From Musa acuminata AAA Group (taxonomy: Eukaryota > Streptophyta > Magnoliopsida > Zingiberales > Musaceae): a stretch of 64,000 bases of DNA. The notes beneath the pieces are model-generated. The model was not told the DNA's origin. It did no database searches and saw only the letters and a program-made list of their open reading frames with translations. The position numbers and the translations under genes were made by a program. The stretch covers positions 11,108,501-11,172,500 of the forward strand of contig NC_088327.1 in assembly GCF_036884655.1 (NCBI RefSeq), given 5' to 3'. Shown piece by piece: positions 40,101-53,977 of the stretch; positions within the stretch are counted from its first letter, which is position 1, and each line of letters begins with the position of its first letter.

Positions 40101-43100
40101 ACTTTCATCCTTTATAATGTTCCTTGCATGTATTTCTTTGTAAGTTTGGATTCCACAAATATTCTCACATATTGGATAACTATGCTGTCATAAAACTGAT
40201 TCACTTCTTTGTGTTCCATAAGAATCTGATCACATCAATATTTTTGCAAACTCCTAATGCTGCCAATCATTGTCACCTGCTTGAATTTTATTAGATACAA
40301 TTTTTCGTACCATTTGTTTTTTTTTTTGGTATTATTGAAGTATCATGGGAGAGAAATATTTTAGTTGATTTTTCTTTAATTTTAACAGCTAAAGCTTGTC
40401 CTTTTTGAGGTGTTTTTAGGTGTATGCTTTATTACTTATGCTGGGACATACTGATGGTATTTATGAGCCAACCAAGTCTTGGTATCAGTACATATGGTTT
40501 CCCTCCACCCTATACACCATTTGTTGTTACTATATCTTCAGTAATATCGAGCAACAGAAGTCTGTATACCGTCCAGTATATTGGAATCATGCTGGTCTGA
40601 TGGGCTATTGAAGATGGAATCAGACTGGTGTTTGAATCCATGGTGTGAATAACAACACTGATTCTAATAATTTGAACTTTCTAGTGCTATTGAGTCTATG
40701 AAAAGTATGCTATAATGGTTAGTCTGTTTTTCCTTATGCTGATGTTCTTTTCCAAGCCCTAAGGGAATTTTAGACCATTTGTATTGAAAAAAAAATCTGT
40801 CATTAATCTATAGATGCCTGTGAAGTAATCACCTTTTGAAAATTTAAATTTCTTAAATGTAAGGGTGGCAGTAGTGCAAGGTTTAGAAGAGTCTATGTAC
40901 ATAGCCTTATCTCTACAAAAAAAAGACTATTTTCGTAACTTGAACTGTGGTTAACCAGGTGGTCCAGGCCGTAAAGGAGCAGCTTATCTGTGATGCAAGC
41001 AAAAAATTTCATTCACACATTTAAGCAACCTTACTGTGATGTCATTGCCCATAGCAGAACCAAGACTGTCACTGACAAAAGTGGTTACTATACTGACAAG
41101 GATATCAGATAATCTAGGATGTGGATGTGGACCACTAGTAGCTAAAAAGGAGGAAAATACTGTGAAGTGTTTTCTTTTAGTTGTTGGCGAGTCGACTTAG
41201 TTTCTTGAACCTGAGACTGTTACATTCTTTTTTTAAGTATATATACCTGGTGTGTATGGCCCAATGTTAGTCATATTGAAGAATTTCATTGCATATTTAT
41301 GGACCTTAACATTTCATGTGATTATTCTTTGCTGGTGTCTAATATGGTATTTTTCTTTTTCGAACAGGACCGTCATACTGTCTTGGACTATGCAGTTAGG
41401 ATGCTGAAATATAATGGCAGCATATCAAGTCATTCTGCCTTGGCTGAAGCACCAACTACTCCTGATAGACAAAATGATGTGGGCATTTTGGAAATAACTT
41501 GGGAAGATCAACTTTCTGAAGTAAGGACTAGAGTCTTTCGTATCATGTATAACAATTTTATTTTCTTTTGACATTTTTCTGTTGGATCAAGGAACTGTTC
41601 TTAGCTGAAAGTCTTCTTACATCTGCTTTGTGTTTGTGGTACCCCTTGGTTGGAGTAGCAGTATAAGTTTTCCAAATGATTTGCCTTTAACATGCAAGTT
41701 GTACCCTCTGACACGTGATGTGGATCTCACACTGGTTTGTATTTTCTGCAGGAAAGTCTTTTCTATACAGTACCTTCTGGTGCGATGCAGGCATACAGAA
41801 AATCTATGGAGTCCCAGTGGATGCATTACAAGGTAAACATTAGTTTTTTCTTTTGTCTGTCATCATTTATTTCATATAACACTATAACAATAAAATTATA
41901 TCGTCTATCAGATTTAACTATGAATGTCAAAAAAATGTTTGACATATTACAATTAACCTGGCTTGGGAATATTAATTCAGACCCCAAAAGAATTTAGAGA
42001 ATTTTCACTGATCAAGATGCATATGACCACAACGCACCATCTTATCTTGAAAAATCTCCAAGGAAGAATTTTAGCCAAAAGGTGGCCAATGTAAGGGAAG
42101 GTCAAACACACAGGCTTACTATGCACGGAGAGAGATTGCTTTTGTGACTCGAGCACTTGCCATGTAGTTGGAATCAAGCAAGCATACCATGGCACCAAGG
42201 ATTGCCCTATCTTTACCTATGTTGTCGGTATGATTCTATGTTTCGCTTGGACTGATATATACTGTTACATACTGTATGAGGGCCTTTTGGATCAGCGCAT
42301 GGACCATGACATGTGCCACTCAACATTGTGTATACTTCAAATCTTAAAAAGTGTCATAGCATAAACTGGTGCACTATGTTGGGAGGAGGCATGGTCTTGT
42401 CCAGCCGGGGACCATCATGGGTCTGGTATCTGAAACGTCAAATGATGGCTGTCAGTTGTCACCATAAAAAACAAACAATATCATAATCAATGATTAACTA
42501 ATGTCTCTACCAGGTGATGAACAATTTGTTTATTATACAAATCACCAAATGTTTATTGAATGACGTGATAATATAGATGTACTTGAAAGAACCATTCTTG
42601 GAGACTATGGTATTGATTAAAAAGCTTCTGGTTATTTTGGGGTTGTTCTTCTATGAGAAAAGGGACATTGACATAATATTATGGACATTTCTATCACCTT
42701 TACCCTGTCACAATTATTCTAATATCAAGTGATAAAATTATGTGCTTCTTTAAAAATTTCAATGAGTAATATTGAATTTTATCTTCTTAAAGTTGAAATG
42801 TGTCAGTTGGGACATTGCTGATTTCAATGAGCGGAAGAAGGGGATTACTGATTTCCAATCAGGCTACTTTGGTCCTGAATCTTTGTTACCATGTTTAGTT
42901 TGTTTCCATCATTTTTAAGGAAATACCGTTTGGACTAGTATGTACTGATTTAAGGAAAAAATGTGTATTGCCTTTTTTACAGTTTCAAATCTAATTATTG
43001 TGGACACTGGAAATATTATAAAAAGACATTATCTAGTTGGTAAAATGTCATAATTGGTCAGACTTTTGCTGTTCAATTTTTTTTGCCTTATGTTCTTTTG

Positions 43101-46100
43101 TGGACATTTGTTGTACAATCCCAGAGTTTCCAAATGAATGATAAATGATTTTCATAATGGGTGAAACATGAAAGACATTTGCATGTCTGTCCTGTATATC
43201 CTCTTAAAGTGACTTCTGTATGTAGCAAAGACTCAGCTGGCTGGGTCTTCTAGCAATATTATTTAATTTCAATGTTAAAGCATAATACCCAATTAACCCC
43301 AAACTATATGTTTAATTGATTTTTTTCCAGAAATATGGTACTGTGCATCAAGATGATTGTGAGACCTCTATGTGCAATTCTGTGGCAGGTAACTGTCCTC
43401 ACTGTCAAGTATTTCAATTTGATATTAACATGCGGGACTTATTACAGTAGATATGTTAAATATAGGTGGACCTCAGGAAAATGTATATGAAGAGGATGAA
43501 GGTGAAACAGGCACCTATCTTCTGCCTGGAATGTTTGAAGCAGGCTCATCATCAAAACTTTCCCAGAAGAAGAGAAAACACATGCAACAAAAATCCATTG
43601 CCACAAGGCTTAATGAAGGTGGTGGTGACTTTTCTTATGAACCTTACTTGGAAAGCAAATCAGGAAATCAACCTTTTATATTAAATGGGAAAAGAACTTC
43701 AAGTACCTTTAGTGTTGGTTCATTTCCAACAAAACGTGTAAGAACAGCTACAAGGCAGCGGGGTGTCAGTCCTTATCCTTCTGGAGTTGTTGGGCCTCTA
43801 CGAGCAATTAGTAAAACAGATGCTTCAAGTGAAGACACAAGTTCTTTCCTAGATGACCAGAGTTCATTGCATGGTGGATCTATGTCCAGGAAAAATTTGG
43901 GTGTTGAGACTACAGTAGACTTTGAGAGGCAATTGCCATATGATGGTAATGAAATATCCTCAAAATCTAAAAAGAAGAAGAAGAAGCCTAAGCATTTAGG
44001 ATATAAGAATTCACTAAACTTGGCTGAACCTGGTCTTTTAGTTGTTCCTGGAAAGGTAAGGACCTTTGTGCCTGAGCACTTTTTTTGCACATTTCTTGTT
44101 AGTTAAGTAATATTTTGTAATATAGCAGGGTTCAATCCAGGGGTCATCGTATGAGCAAAGGTTGCAAGCTGAACCCATGATTCAGCATGAGCAGGTGATT
44201 TGTGTTTGTAATATGTTTTTTCTTTTTTCTTTTTACTTTAATCAGTTCGAACGGCATTTTGGTTGTGGCCTTTTTAAAGAGAGGGAGCATCACATAACAT
44301 CCATGTAGATCTTGTCTTCTAGAGTATGTCCTCTTCATGGTCCTTATTTATGTGGTCATTATTTCTGATTTTTCATTGTCTATTTCTTCTCTGTTTTACT
44401 TTTCAATTTCGGATAGTTTATTTTTTTAGAACGAATGCTATATTAAGTCCTCCAATGTGTTTAGTGAGTCCTCAAACCATTATCATGCCTCTCATTTTCC
44501 ATCAAGTCATTGCATGATTATTTTGCATTGCGGTAATTTTATATGCTTAACTATGTATTTCAGAAGGAACATGTTAAAAAGAGAATGGAGTCTCAAAATT
44601 TTGATACAAATGGAGGTGGTGGTAATTTCTTTTGACTTCTTTATCATTATGAATTAGATCTTTTAAATAATTTTCATTATTTGACATGGATATTTCCTAA
44701 AGGATCTTTGTTACGTGGTTATAGTTTATGCACAACATGCTGCTAAGAAGACCAAAATTTTGAAGCAAATGCCAGAGGCTTCCCCTGATGCACTTACTCC
44801 AGTGACTGGGTTGTTGCCTTCACCAGTTGCTTCCCAGATGAGTAATATGTCCAATTCGAATAAACTTATCAAAATCATTGCCACTCGGGATCGTGCACGA
44901 AAAAAGGGATTGAAGGTATATCTTTTGCTTTATGAGTTTTTGTTTTGATTTTTTTGGTGGCTGCAATTCTTGGATTATAATGTAGTTTTATCTTTCAAGA
45001 TATACTCAGATTCATATATGCTATCCTTTATTTTGGAATTTATTGTCAGTCTGCACCTTTTGTGCTTAGGTAAAATTAGTTCTAGCTGTGTCTTTTGACT
45101 TGCATTCTTAGTGGAGAAAATAGAAGAAAAATGTTTTTGTCCTCATCATTAAAGAAATATGACATGAAATGAGTTGGTTTTCCATATTTAGCTTGACACT
45201 TTTATTAGTTTTGGTTCCTGAAAAGTCTTGTTCCATGAGATAGATGACTGCTGGGCAATCTGGATCGGGAGGTCCATGGACAAATTTTGAGGATCAGGTT
45301 GTTGTTCTATTCTGTCATTTGCACCATTGTTTCTGTTATAACAAAAATGCTCTTTGAATATCATATTATGTTGATAACAGGCACTTGTTGTCCTTGTTCA
45401 TGATATGGGTCCAAACTGGGAGCTAGTTAGTGATGCAATCAACAATACCCTCCAGTTCAAGGTGAAGTTCTGATGTTAAATTGATACTCAAGCTACCATA
45501 TTTGCAAGGACCTATATCATTTTGCTATAGTAATTCTTTTCTTGTGTGTTTGGTTTCACTTTTAATTCTAGCTTTATGTCTGATTTCTTACATGATCACC
45601 TTTATTTGAATGCTTACATATTTTCTTCCTTCTTCATAGTATTATTATAAAATATGCATCTATTCTTGCAAATTTAGTTTATCTTGTAATGGCAATCTTC
45701 CTAAACACATTCTCACACATTTTCTTGAATCAGTTCATTTAAATACTACTTTTTTTGGAAAATCAAATTCTTTGCCCCCTTGTTCTGAGGATTTATGATA
45801 TGTATGCATCCATGTACTAGTGTATCTTCCGCAAACCCAAAGAATGCAAAGAGCGACACAAATTTTTGATGGACAAAAGTGCTGGTGATGGGGCTGACAG
45901 TGCAGAAGACTCTGGTTCATCTCAGCCATATCCATCCAGTCTACCTGGAATTCCAAAGGCAAGGCCTCTGATGGTGCTCCTTCTGAGACATGCACTAGTT
46001 CTTTTCCAGTTAATTGTTTGCTGAAAGCACAAAATTCTGCTTATGCTGTTGATGGTCGGTGTCAAGCATTTCTAATGTTATGCATCTTTTACGTTGCAAC

Positions 46101-49100
46101 ATCAGGGAAGTGCACGACAGTTGTTTCAGCGTCTTCAGGGACCAATGGAAGAGGATATTCTGAAGACACATTTTGAGAAAATCATTTTGCTTGGACAAAA
46201 TCTGTCTGCCTGTAGGCATCAGGTCTTTATCCTGGTTAATCTTATCAGTGTCTTTCTATGGTCATGGTAAAATTATATCTCAATTGTCTAGTTTGAACTT
46301 GGTATTGCCTAAAAGACTGGATATGTCTATATTCTTGAAGTTGTTACAATTTGGATTAAGAAACATCATGTGGTGTGCCTGAGTTGTAGTTTAAAACTAA
46401 ATCTATCTTGTTTTATCTAAATTGTCAGTTGGTTTCCTTTAGTTGTATTTTTTGCCACTTCTCTTTTTTTTTTGGGTGCAAAGAATAAGGCATCAATTGT
46501 CTCTGCTGAATATGTTTTTGTTTTCGGTTTATTTTGTCATTTTCTGTCTAGATTGCTTTATTACTTTACAAAAACATGCTATCATACTTCCTCATTTTTC
46601 GAAGACACATTTTGATAAAATCATTTTGCTTTGACAGAAGCTGTCTTCCTGTAGACATTGTGTCTTTATCCTGGTTAATCTTATAGTAATGCCTTTATGG
46701 TCATGGAAAAATTAGATTTCAATTGTCTAGTTTCAGCTTGGTATTGCCTAAAAGACTGGAAACATCTTTGTATTCTTTAAGTTGTTATAACTTGGATTAA
46801 GAAACATCATGCGATGTGCCTGAGATACTTGTAGTTTAAAACTAAATCTATCTTGTTTTATCTAAATTATTAGTTAGTTTTCTTTAGTTGTAGTTTGTGC
46901 CAATACTAATGTTTTGGGTTCAGAGAATATGGTATCAATTGACTCTGCAGAATACGTTTTTGGTTCCTTTTATTTCATGTCATTTTCTATTTAAATTACT
47001 TCTTTCTTTACTAAAGCATGCTATCATAGTTCCTCATTTTTATGACTTTGTATTTCATGAAGACTGATATTCAGGAAGGGAAACAAATGACTCCAATTCA
47101 TAGTTCCCATGTAGTTGCTCTTTCACTTGTATGCCCAAACAACTTGAGTGGAGGTATTCTAACGTAAGTTGTATCAAATTGTTTATGTGCTTTATGCTTG
47201 TTATTCTTACCTATTTGTTTTTCATTTTTTTCCACCTGTTAATGTTTTTGCTGGCTTAATCACTTGAGATTTCTTTTGGTGTTTGCACAGACCACTTGAT
47301 TTTTGTGAATCGGTTTCTTCAAGCACAGATGTTTTTCCTATGGCATATCAGGGTACTCATACTGGTAGCTTACCAGTCCCAAGTCATCAAGGTTCTATGA
47401 CTTCTATCCTTTCTACGTCAAGTGTTAGCACCATGTTACAAGGATCTCCTGGTATGGTCCTCAGTAGCAGCTTACCTTCAACCTCTGCTCCATTGAATCC
47501 CTCTTCTAGGTATTCAGAATCAGAGTATCCAATCTTTTTCTCATTTTGGTTGACCTCTGAAAATAGTTTTCTACTGTTTATATCCAAACTTTCTTCTGTC
47601 ATGGTACTTTTAGTGATTATATAAATAAAATATGTTGCCTTAGGGATTCCCAGAGGTACGGTGTGCCAAGACCATCTAGCTTACCTGTTGATGATCCACA
47701 AAGAATGCAGCAGTATAGCCAAATGCTTTCTGGAAGAACCCTTCAGCAATCTAGTATGTCATTACCTGGAGCTTTGCCAATGGGAGTTGATCGTGGTGTT
47801 CGAATGTTGCCTGTAGCTAGTAGTATGGGGATGATGTCTGGGGTGAACAGAGGAATGCCCATGACAAGGCCAGCATTTCAAGGATTAAGTTCCCCAGGCA
47901 TGTTGAACATAGTTTCCACTGGAAATATTCTTTCGAGTGGTGGAAATGGGGTGCCAAATTCTGTGAATGTGCATCCAGGTTCTGTATCTAGCCCAGGAAA
48001 CTCAATGATGCGGCCACGGGATCCTCTGCAGATGCTTCGGGTGAATTTTGCAATTGCTTGCACCAATTTATGTCGCTTAACATTTGTACCATGATTTATT
48101 TTCTGCATATGTTATCATTATTTTTTATAAGAACCATTTTGTGTTAGTCAACTATTTTTAGAATAGTAACTGCAATCTTGATGATTTGAGTCATGACTTG
48201 CACTTCACTGACAATAGGGACACATTAAAGACCATGCTAAGGCAATTCTAAAACCATGTAGTATCACTTGTTTTGCAGAGTTTATGAATTAGCCATCTGA
48301 ATGGTTTTTCACGAATCAGCCCACAGAGGGACAATGTGTATGTCCATGTTCGGTCCATATCAGGACCTAAAATAGTTTGAGAGATAAAATGAATAACATT
48401 GATTAGAAAGAAAACAAATAACATCTTATAAAGCACTGCATAAGTGTCTAGTAGACAAGTGATGTTATTATGTGACTCTGGAAGCTTGCATTTCACCAGA
48501 TTAAGGGTAATCTTCTACAAGTGATGTTGAGCTTGCATTTCATGAGAAGATATGAACTTGCAACAGATCTCATATCACTCTGTTGGTTTAGAATGACCTT
48601 GGTAGTTCCTTCTCTTCCCCTTTGATGGGTGAACATAGCCTTTCCTTTAGCTAGTATTTGCCTGTAGGAATGAGTTACTTGGCCATTATATTATTGTATT
48701 CGTTCATCAGATCTTACATTTGATATGAGCATTTACCTACTAGCCTCTTCGTAAGGATTGAGGTACCATTGACATATTGCTGGATGTATTGGTTACCCTC
48801 CTGTTCATGCCTGTTTCTGGCATTTGCTTGTTGCTATAGGCACAGTATTAGCTACAAAAAATGAGAGATGTTGAAGTAGTCTTCAAACGTATCAGATGAA
48901 CCCTATGAGTTCTGCACATACTGACCTTTCTGTGAGGGTCAGTGCTGGACCCGGTGGTATTTATGCCAAGACCTGCCACTGATACTGTCTGTTACATATC
49001 TGTGATTGGCTCATCCATGGATTTCTACCACATGGAAATTTTGTGACAGTGTAGTATGTGCCACAATAAGTCCTGCAGTACAATGAACATGTTAACCCCT

Positions 49101-50561
49101 GCTTCTATATTTTTATATTGATGTTGGCATCAAATTTAACTCCGAAATGTAGATGAGCTGCAAATTTTGCAACTAAAACTAGGGTTCTGAGGGAGGGAAG
49201 ATATTTTTGGTCTATCATATTGACATTTTATAAATATAGTCCATTTATAGATGAAGGAATGTTTATATTAGTAGAATACTTGAATGCTCCTCCTAATATG
49301 TTGGAATAAGTAGATAGACTTATCTCTGTACTTTAACATTAGGAAATAATTTGAGGATAGACTTCCATATATGGACTTGCTGCGCTATTATTACATTAAG
49401 GATTTTGAGCTGTGTGGCAAGACTTGTATCATATAGTTATTAGGCTAATGACTTTCTTGGATCATCACAAGTAGTATCAAATCACTTTCAGCAGGCCTTT
49501 TTGTGTGAGCTGACATGTGGCAATGGAATTTCCTTGGTTTAGTCCCACATTGCAAACCATGAATTATGGGCATTACATAGTAGTGCTTTGGTGAGGGTGT
49601 CAATAATTTGAGTGAGAAAATTGTGATACCTCAAAAGTTCTATAACAGGAAACAATGATATAATGTTTTCATATTTTTGGACTTAGTACCTACTGTTAAT
49701 ACTTTGGTTTGATTATTTTTTCGTCATATGGTATGGTTTGTTTCATGCAAGATAATACACTAAGAGATTAATTGATTGCTACACTAGTACTTTGACTTAG
49801 AATCAATTTTAAGAATACTTTTTATTTGTATCCTTGTTGGCTCAAATTTATTTTAGACTTTTAGCTTGAGTTGATTTGGAATGGTCCATAACAATTGTAA
49901 ACATGCATTAGAAATCACAAACATGGTCCAAAGACAAAAAAAAATGGAAATAATCTTTTTATACTTTATAAAGAATAATGCACTTTTGGTGGTGAGTGAT
50001 ATTAAAATCTATTTTTGTGTAGCCTGGTCAAAATCCAGAGGAACATAAGCAAATGATGATGCAAGAAATACAGATGCAAGCCTCACAAGCGAATGGGCAG
50101 TCTGTTCCACCTTTCAATGGTCTGGGTGCCTCCTTTTCCAATGCAGTGATTCCTGCACCAATTCAGACATTTCCAGTTCAACAACACCAACAATCTCATC
50201 AGATGCTGCAACAAGCACACATGCTTGGAAACCCTCACCATCATCACATACAAGGCACAAACCACTCGAGCCCTCAGCAGCAGGCATATGCCATCCGGGT
50301 TGCTAAAGAGAGGCAACTCCAACAACGGTTGATGCCTCATCAACAACACCATATCTCTGGACAAAATGCAGTGTCACCTATTCAAAATAATTCACAGATC
50401 CAACCGCAATCACAGCCATGTTCTCCTGTGACTCCAGTATCTTCTTCACAAGGTCAACAGAAGCAGCAAAGTATATCAAGGAACCCACCACCTGGAATGT
50501 CAAATCAGATTATGAAGCAAAGACAACGGCAACAGGTTCAACATCATCAGCCAAGACAGCA

Positions 50562-50593
<32 letters not shown>

Positions 50594-51477
50594 AAAGGCA
50601 ACAGTCTCAACAGCAAGTCAAACTTATGAAAGGATTAGGCAGGGGGAACGTGTTAATTCATCATAACTTATCAGCAGACACCCCTCAAATTAGTGGCTTT
50701 TCAACAACTTCTAAGAACCAAGTTTCTGATAAACATATGATGCAGCAGGGCCAAGGATTTTTTCCTGGTAATCCAGGTCTGAACCCAGCATTGCATCAAC
50801 CTGGAAGTCAAACAAATATCTACCCTCATCCACTTCCACAGTCAACAAAGCAAATATCACCAATTTCTGATACCTGCAATCAAGGCTCTGCTCAAAGTTC
50901 ACCCAGCCATAACATGTTAACTTCTCAGCAAGCTCCAATTCCTTCTTCAGTCTCTTTGCCTAAACAACATCAACAACCGCAGCAGCGTTATATGAATCAA
51001 TCTCAACAAAGCACTCAAAGAATAATGCTTCAGCAAAATCGGCAGATGAACTCTGATGGTAGGGCGCAATCATCAACTGATCAGGGCCCAGTTAATAAGA
51101 CAGTTCCGAGTGCATCAATTACTCAGGGTAGTGATTCAGGCACTAGTGCACCTGCGGTTTCATCTCCAACCCTGTGGAATCCAGAGCCAATATATGATAC
51201 AGATGCACCGCCTCCAACGGCTCAAATGGTTAGGTCAGCACAGGAAAATGTAGTGGGGAGTGAAGCTTTAGTGCCTTCTTCCAGCCAGAGCTTAGTACCA
51301 CATCAATTGCCAGGTGTGCCACTGCATGGTCAAGATGTTGGGGGGCAGTGGCAGCAACAGCAGCAGCAACAACAGCAACCTCAGCATCAGCAGGAGCAGC
51401 AACATTCTCAGCATGAGAATCAACAGACGGTTCAAAGCAATTTGTATGCACAACCTTCAGAGTTGGGACCAGGGTGA
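37120..51477 (+). CDS. EAF1: EAF1-type NuA4 histone acetyltransferase complex subunit (HSA + SANT)
   Basis: Twenty-one coding exons: 37120-37262, 37346-37400, 37505-37602, 37716-39171, 39255-39374, 39558-39818, 41368-41520, 41752-41832, 43331-43388, 43448-44055, 44126-44194, 44564-44621, 44725-44915, 45244-45297, 45381-45461, 45821-45958, 46106-46222, 47075-47163, 47291-47509, 47644-48040, 50023-51477. About 1966 aa, near the plant EAF1A/B length. The N-terminus (MHGLSPG, KTSPRRAAIEKAQADL, EFLEKGGNPLDFKF) is diagnostic. HSA region (about 590-665): CHWDFVLEEMTWMANDFMQ then ERLWKTAAASQVSRLIAS; it should bind actin-related proteins. SANT domain (about 1125-1180): GGPWTNFEDQ, ALVVLVHDMGPNWELVSDAI, CIFRKPKECKERH. 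A Lys-rich KSKKKKKKPK suggests a nuclear signal. The tail (from about 1483) is very Gln-rich. EAF1 is the scaffold of plant NuA4 (H4/H2A.Z acetylation). Intron 16 uses a GC donor. Exon 11 may start at 44126 or 44129. Confidence 0.93.
46162..47040. repeat. 439 bp tandem duplication in EAF1 covering the end of exon 17 and intron sequence
   Basis: Copy 1 (46162-46600) starts inside exon 17; copy 2 (46601-47040) lies wholly in the intron. Shared words include GAAGACACATTTTGA, CTTTATCCTGGTTAATCTTA, GGTATTGCCTAAAAGACTGG and AACTAAATCTATCTTG. The copied exon part has an in-frame TGA (CTT TGA where exon 17 has CTT GGA) and its donor context is changed from CATCAG|GT to CATTGT|GT. Confidence 0.88.
50560..50620 (+). 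repeat. CAG/CAA tract encoding poly-Gln in EAF1
   Basis: Mixed CAG and CAA codons give a run of Gln broken by Arg (…RQQQ…). A second shorter Gln tract is encoded near 51350-51410. The mixed codons make it more stable than a pure CAG repeat. Confidence 0.85.
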
Positions 51478-52326
51478 TTTGGGAATACTAAGACCAGCCA
51501 ATTCTGAAACAGGTCCCCAACTGCTGTAGCACTATTGTACAGGTAAATATTGATCTTATGTTGCAGTACTATAGTATTGATTGAAATCAAATTATCAGGA
51601 ACTTAATAGTCATTACAATCAGTTCAATCCACTTGAACTAGGGGTTGTAACAGTTAGTGAACCAGACAGCGAGGATGTTAGCTAAGTGCTTTCATAGGAT
51701 AATCATGTATATTTCATCGATTAAAACAAGTAAAGAACATTAATGACCAGATAATTTAATATATGTGAAAAGGTCTATGAATGCAAATGCTTTTGGATTG
51801 TTTAGAGAGCAAGAATCACTTTTAGTTGCAAATCATAGTACCATGAGAACTCGAATATACTCTTGCTTTAAGAATGTTTATTATGCATGCTCTTGACCTG
51901 ATCATATTCCGCTCATGGTCATCTTTTTGATCGTTTAAGTTTCTCTAATTTATTGTAATATACAGTCAAATGTAGTCACTATGATTCAAATTATTGCATA
52001 CTTTTTAATTTGAATTAAAAAGTCAAAATATGTGATATGATGAGAATTTTCTTTGGTTTAAAATTTTCATTCTTCCACCTGCCAATTATACATGTAGAAA
52101 TCACGCCACTCATGTTGGTCAATCATATGCTGGGAAGCATGTTGAGAAAGACATTGGTCAACAACTGAAAGAGCATGGAGCAGCATAGAAATTCATAATA
52201 TTAGGCTGTTACAAGCACATATTAGTTTGGCACAGCTTGTCTTATCCACATTGTTGCAGGAATCGTTGCCCGTCATCAGAGTTCTCCACTGGCTTCATTG
52301 TTAGGGCTAGCCATTGAAGTCAAAGT

Positions 52327-52330
<4 letters not shown>

Positions 52331-52374
<44 letters not shown>
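52331..52374. repeat. (CT)n microsatellite
   Basis: About 22 CT units downstream of EAF1. Confidence 0.92.
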
Positions 52375-52377
<3 letters not shown>

Positions 52378-53402
52378 CTGATTCTCTAATGTGACAGTAG
52401 CCATAGATACAAGTTGGAGGCATAATCAGCGACACTGAAGTGCCTGGTTTACTTATTCTTGGAGAGCCTACACCTAAATTAATTCAATGTAGATATACAT
52501 ATTAACAAACCCATGATGTTAAAACCATTCTTTTGTCAGGTGCATGGGAAGCTGGATGAACAGTTGAAACAGGATATCTAGATTATGGATAATCAGTCCG
52601 AGCCTCATACCACTAGAAGCCTACAGATCCTATAGAACTTGTTTGAGGATATTTTCAGGTGACTGATGGTTTAGACAGCTCAATGTGTTATCATGACTCT
52701 GGTCTCTTCTCCCCACTTCTTAGGCAGAGGGCAGTGGAATAAAATGCAAAAGCTAGCTAACTTAAGGAAGGGTTTGTCAAACTCAGCATGTAACTAAAAT
52801 ACACTTTCTGCTATTTTATGAGTTCAATTAACGCAAAGGATTCTTCTATTAGCTTTGCCTAATTTTGCTTCATTTTGTAGATTTGCAGGTAGTGAAAGAT
52901 GATGAACACTGCCGGTGCACTTTTATTCTCATTTCGAACTCATTTCAGTGACCTGAAGGACAGGTACAATTTGCTTCCTCACCGTCTCTAGTGTAGGCTT
53001 CACCGCACCAGCTTAATCAAAATCCTATAGCATGCAAGAGAGGATTTGCATTCCAAATTCATTTTGCAGTTATAGCCGTAGTTGGGCGTATGTATTAAGT
53101 TTTTGCCCATCACATTCTTGTTGTTGCAATGCAGAGAAAACATTGTGCAATCAGCAAACCTGCTTCCTCGGTTTGCCGATGGAAATCTGTACATGAGTGC
53201 TGTCCTTTTCTCACTGTTGTTTGTTGTAATACAAGCTAGTTATTGGAAAGCTCGCAAGCTTCTTGCTTGTTTCATTCTGTCCTGTTTTCCATATCCACCT
53301 GAGTTGCCTGTTTGATCTTACCTTCTTGGAGTGAAGGTAGCTTGTATCCACATTCATATCCAAATCGACTATATTATGCCTATTGCAATTTTAACATTTC
53401 AG

Positions 53403-53544
53403 CCACTAGGATGTCTCTTTGGATTCATGCGATACGTTACTTGCGCTCTTGAAACATTTCAGACTTTGTTACTCCACTAGGATGTCTCTTTGGATTCATG
53501 CGATACGTTACTTGCGCTCTTGAAACATTTCAGACTTTGTTACT
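53403..53544. repeat. Perfect 71 bp tandem duplication
   Basis: Positions 53403-53473 and 53474-53544 read the same, beginning CCACTAGGATGTCTCTTTGG and ending GACTTTGTTACT. No mismatch was seen by eye, so the event is recent. Confidence 0.9.
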
Positions 53545-53977
53545 CACGCTCTTTCAACGTTCTTCATGTTCTTGCGGGTCGCATGGTGAAAACTTTGGAT
53601 ATGATATATATGGTTTGATGATTATTAATTAGAAGATAAGGGAGAATATGGCCGATGAGACGAGAGAAAGGATAAATATAGTACTCGATTCCAACGATAA
53701 AGATCGTTGCATGCGTATGTGGCTTCCTTAGTAGTTGAAATCTTTAATTTTCTTTAGGATTTTCTTGAGCTTTTAAATTTTTTTCTTGTCCGATGTTGGG
53801 ACAATTTTATCGTATCGATAAAAAGTTATCGTAAGCTTAATAATATTCATTCAAAAGAACAATACGTATGAATGGTTATACATCGTTACCTGTCTCCTTA
53901 CCAACCCAACAGTACGGTGGTGGGCACGATGAATCGTAAGTGGTTTGAAGTACGACTTTATTTGCATCACGATCTTT

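Noticed and set aside
53082..53315. 77-codon frame downstream of EAF1
   Set aside because: Hydrophobic, no motif, likely 3' UTR or intergenic sequence.
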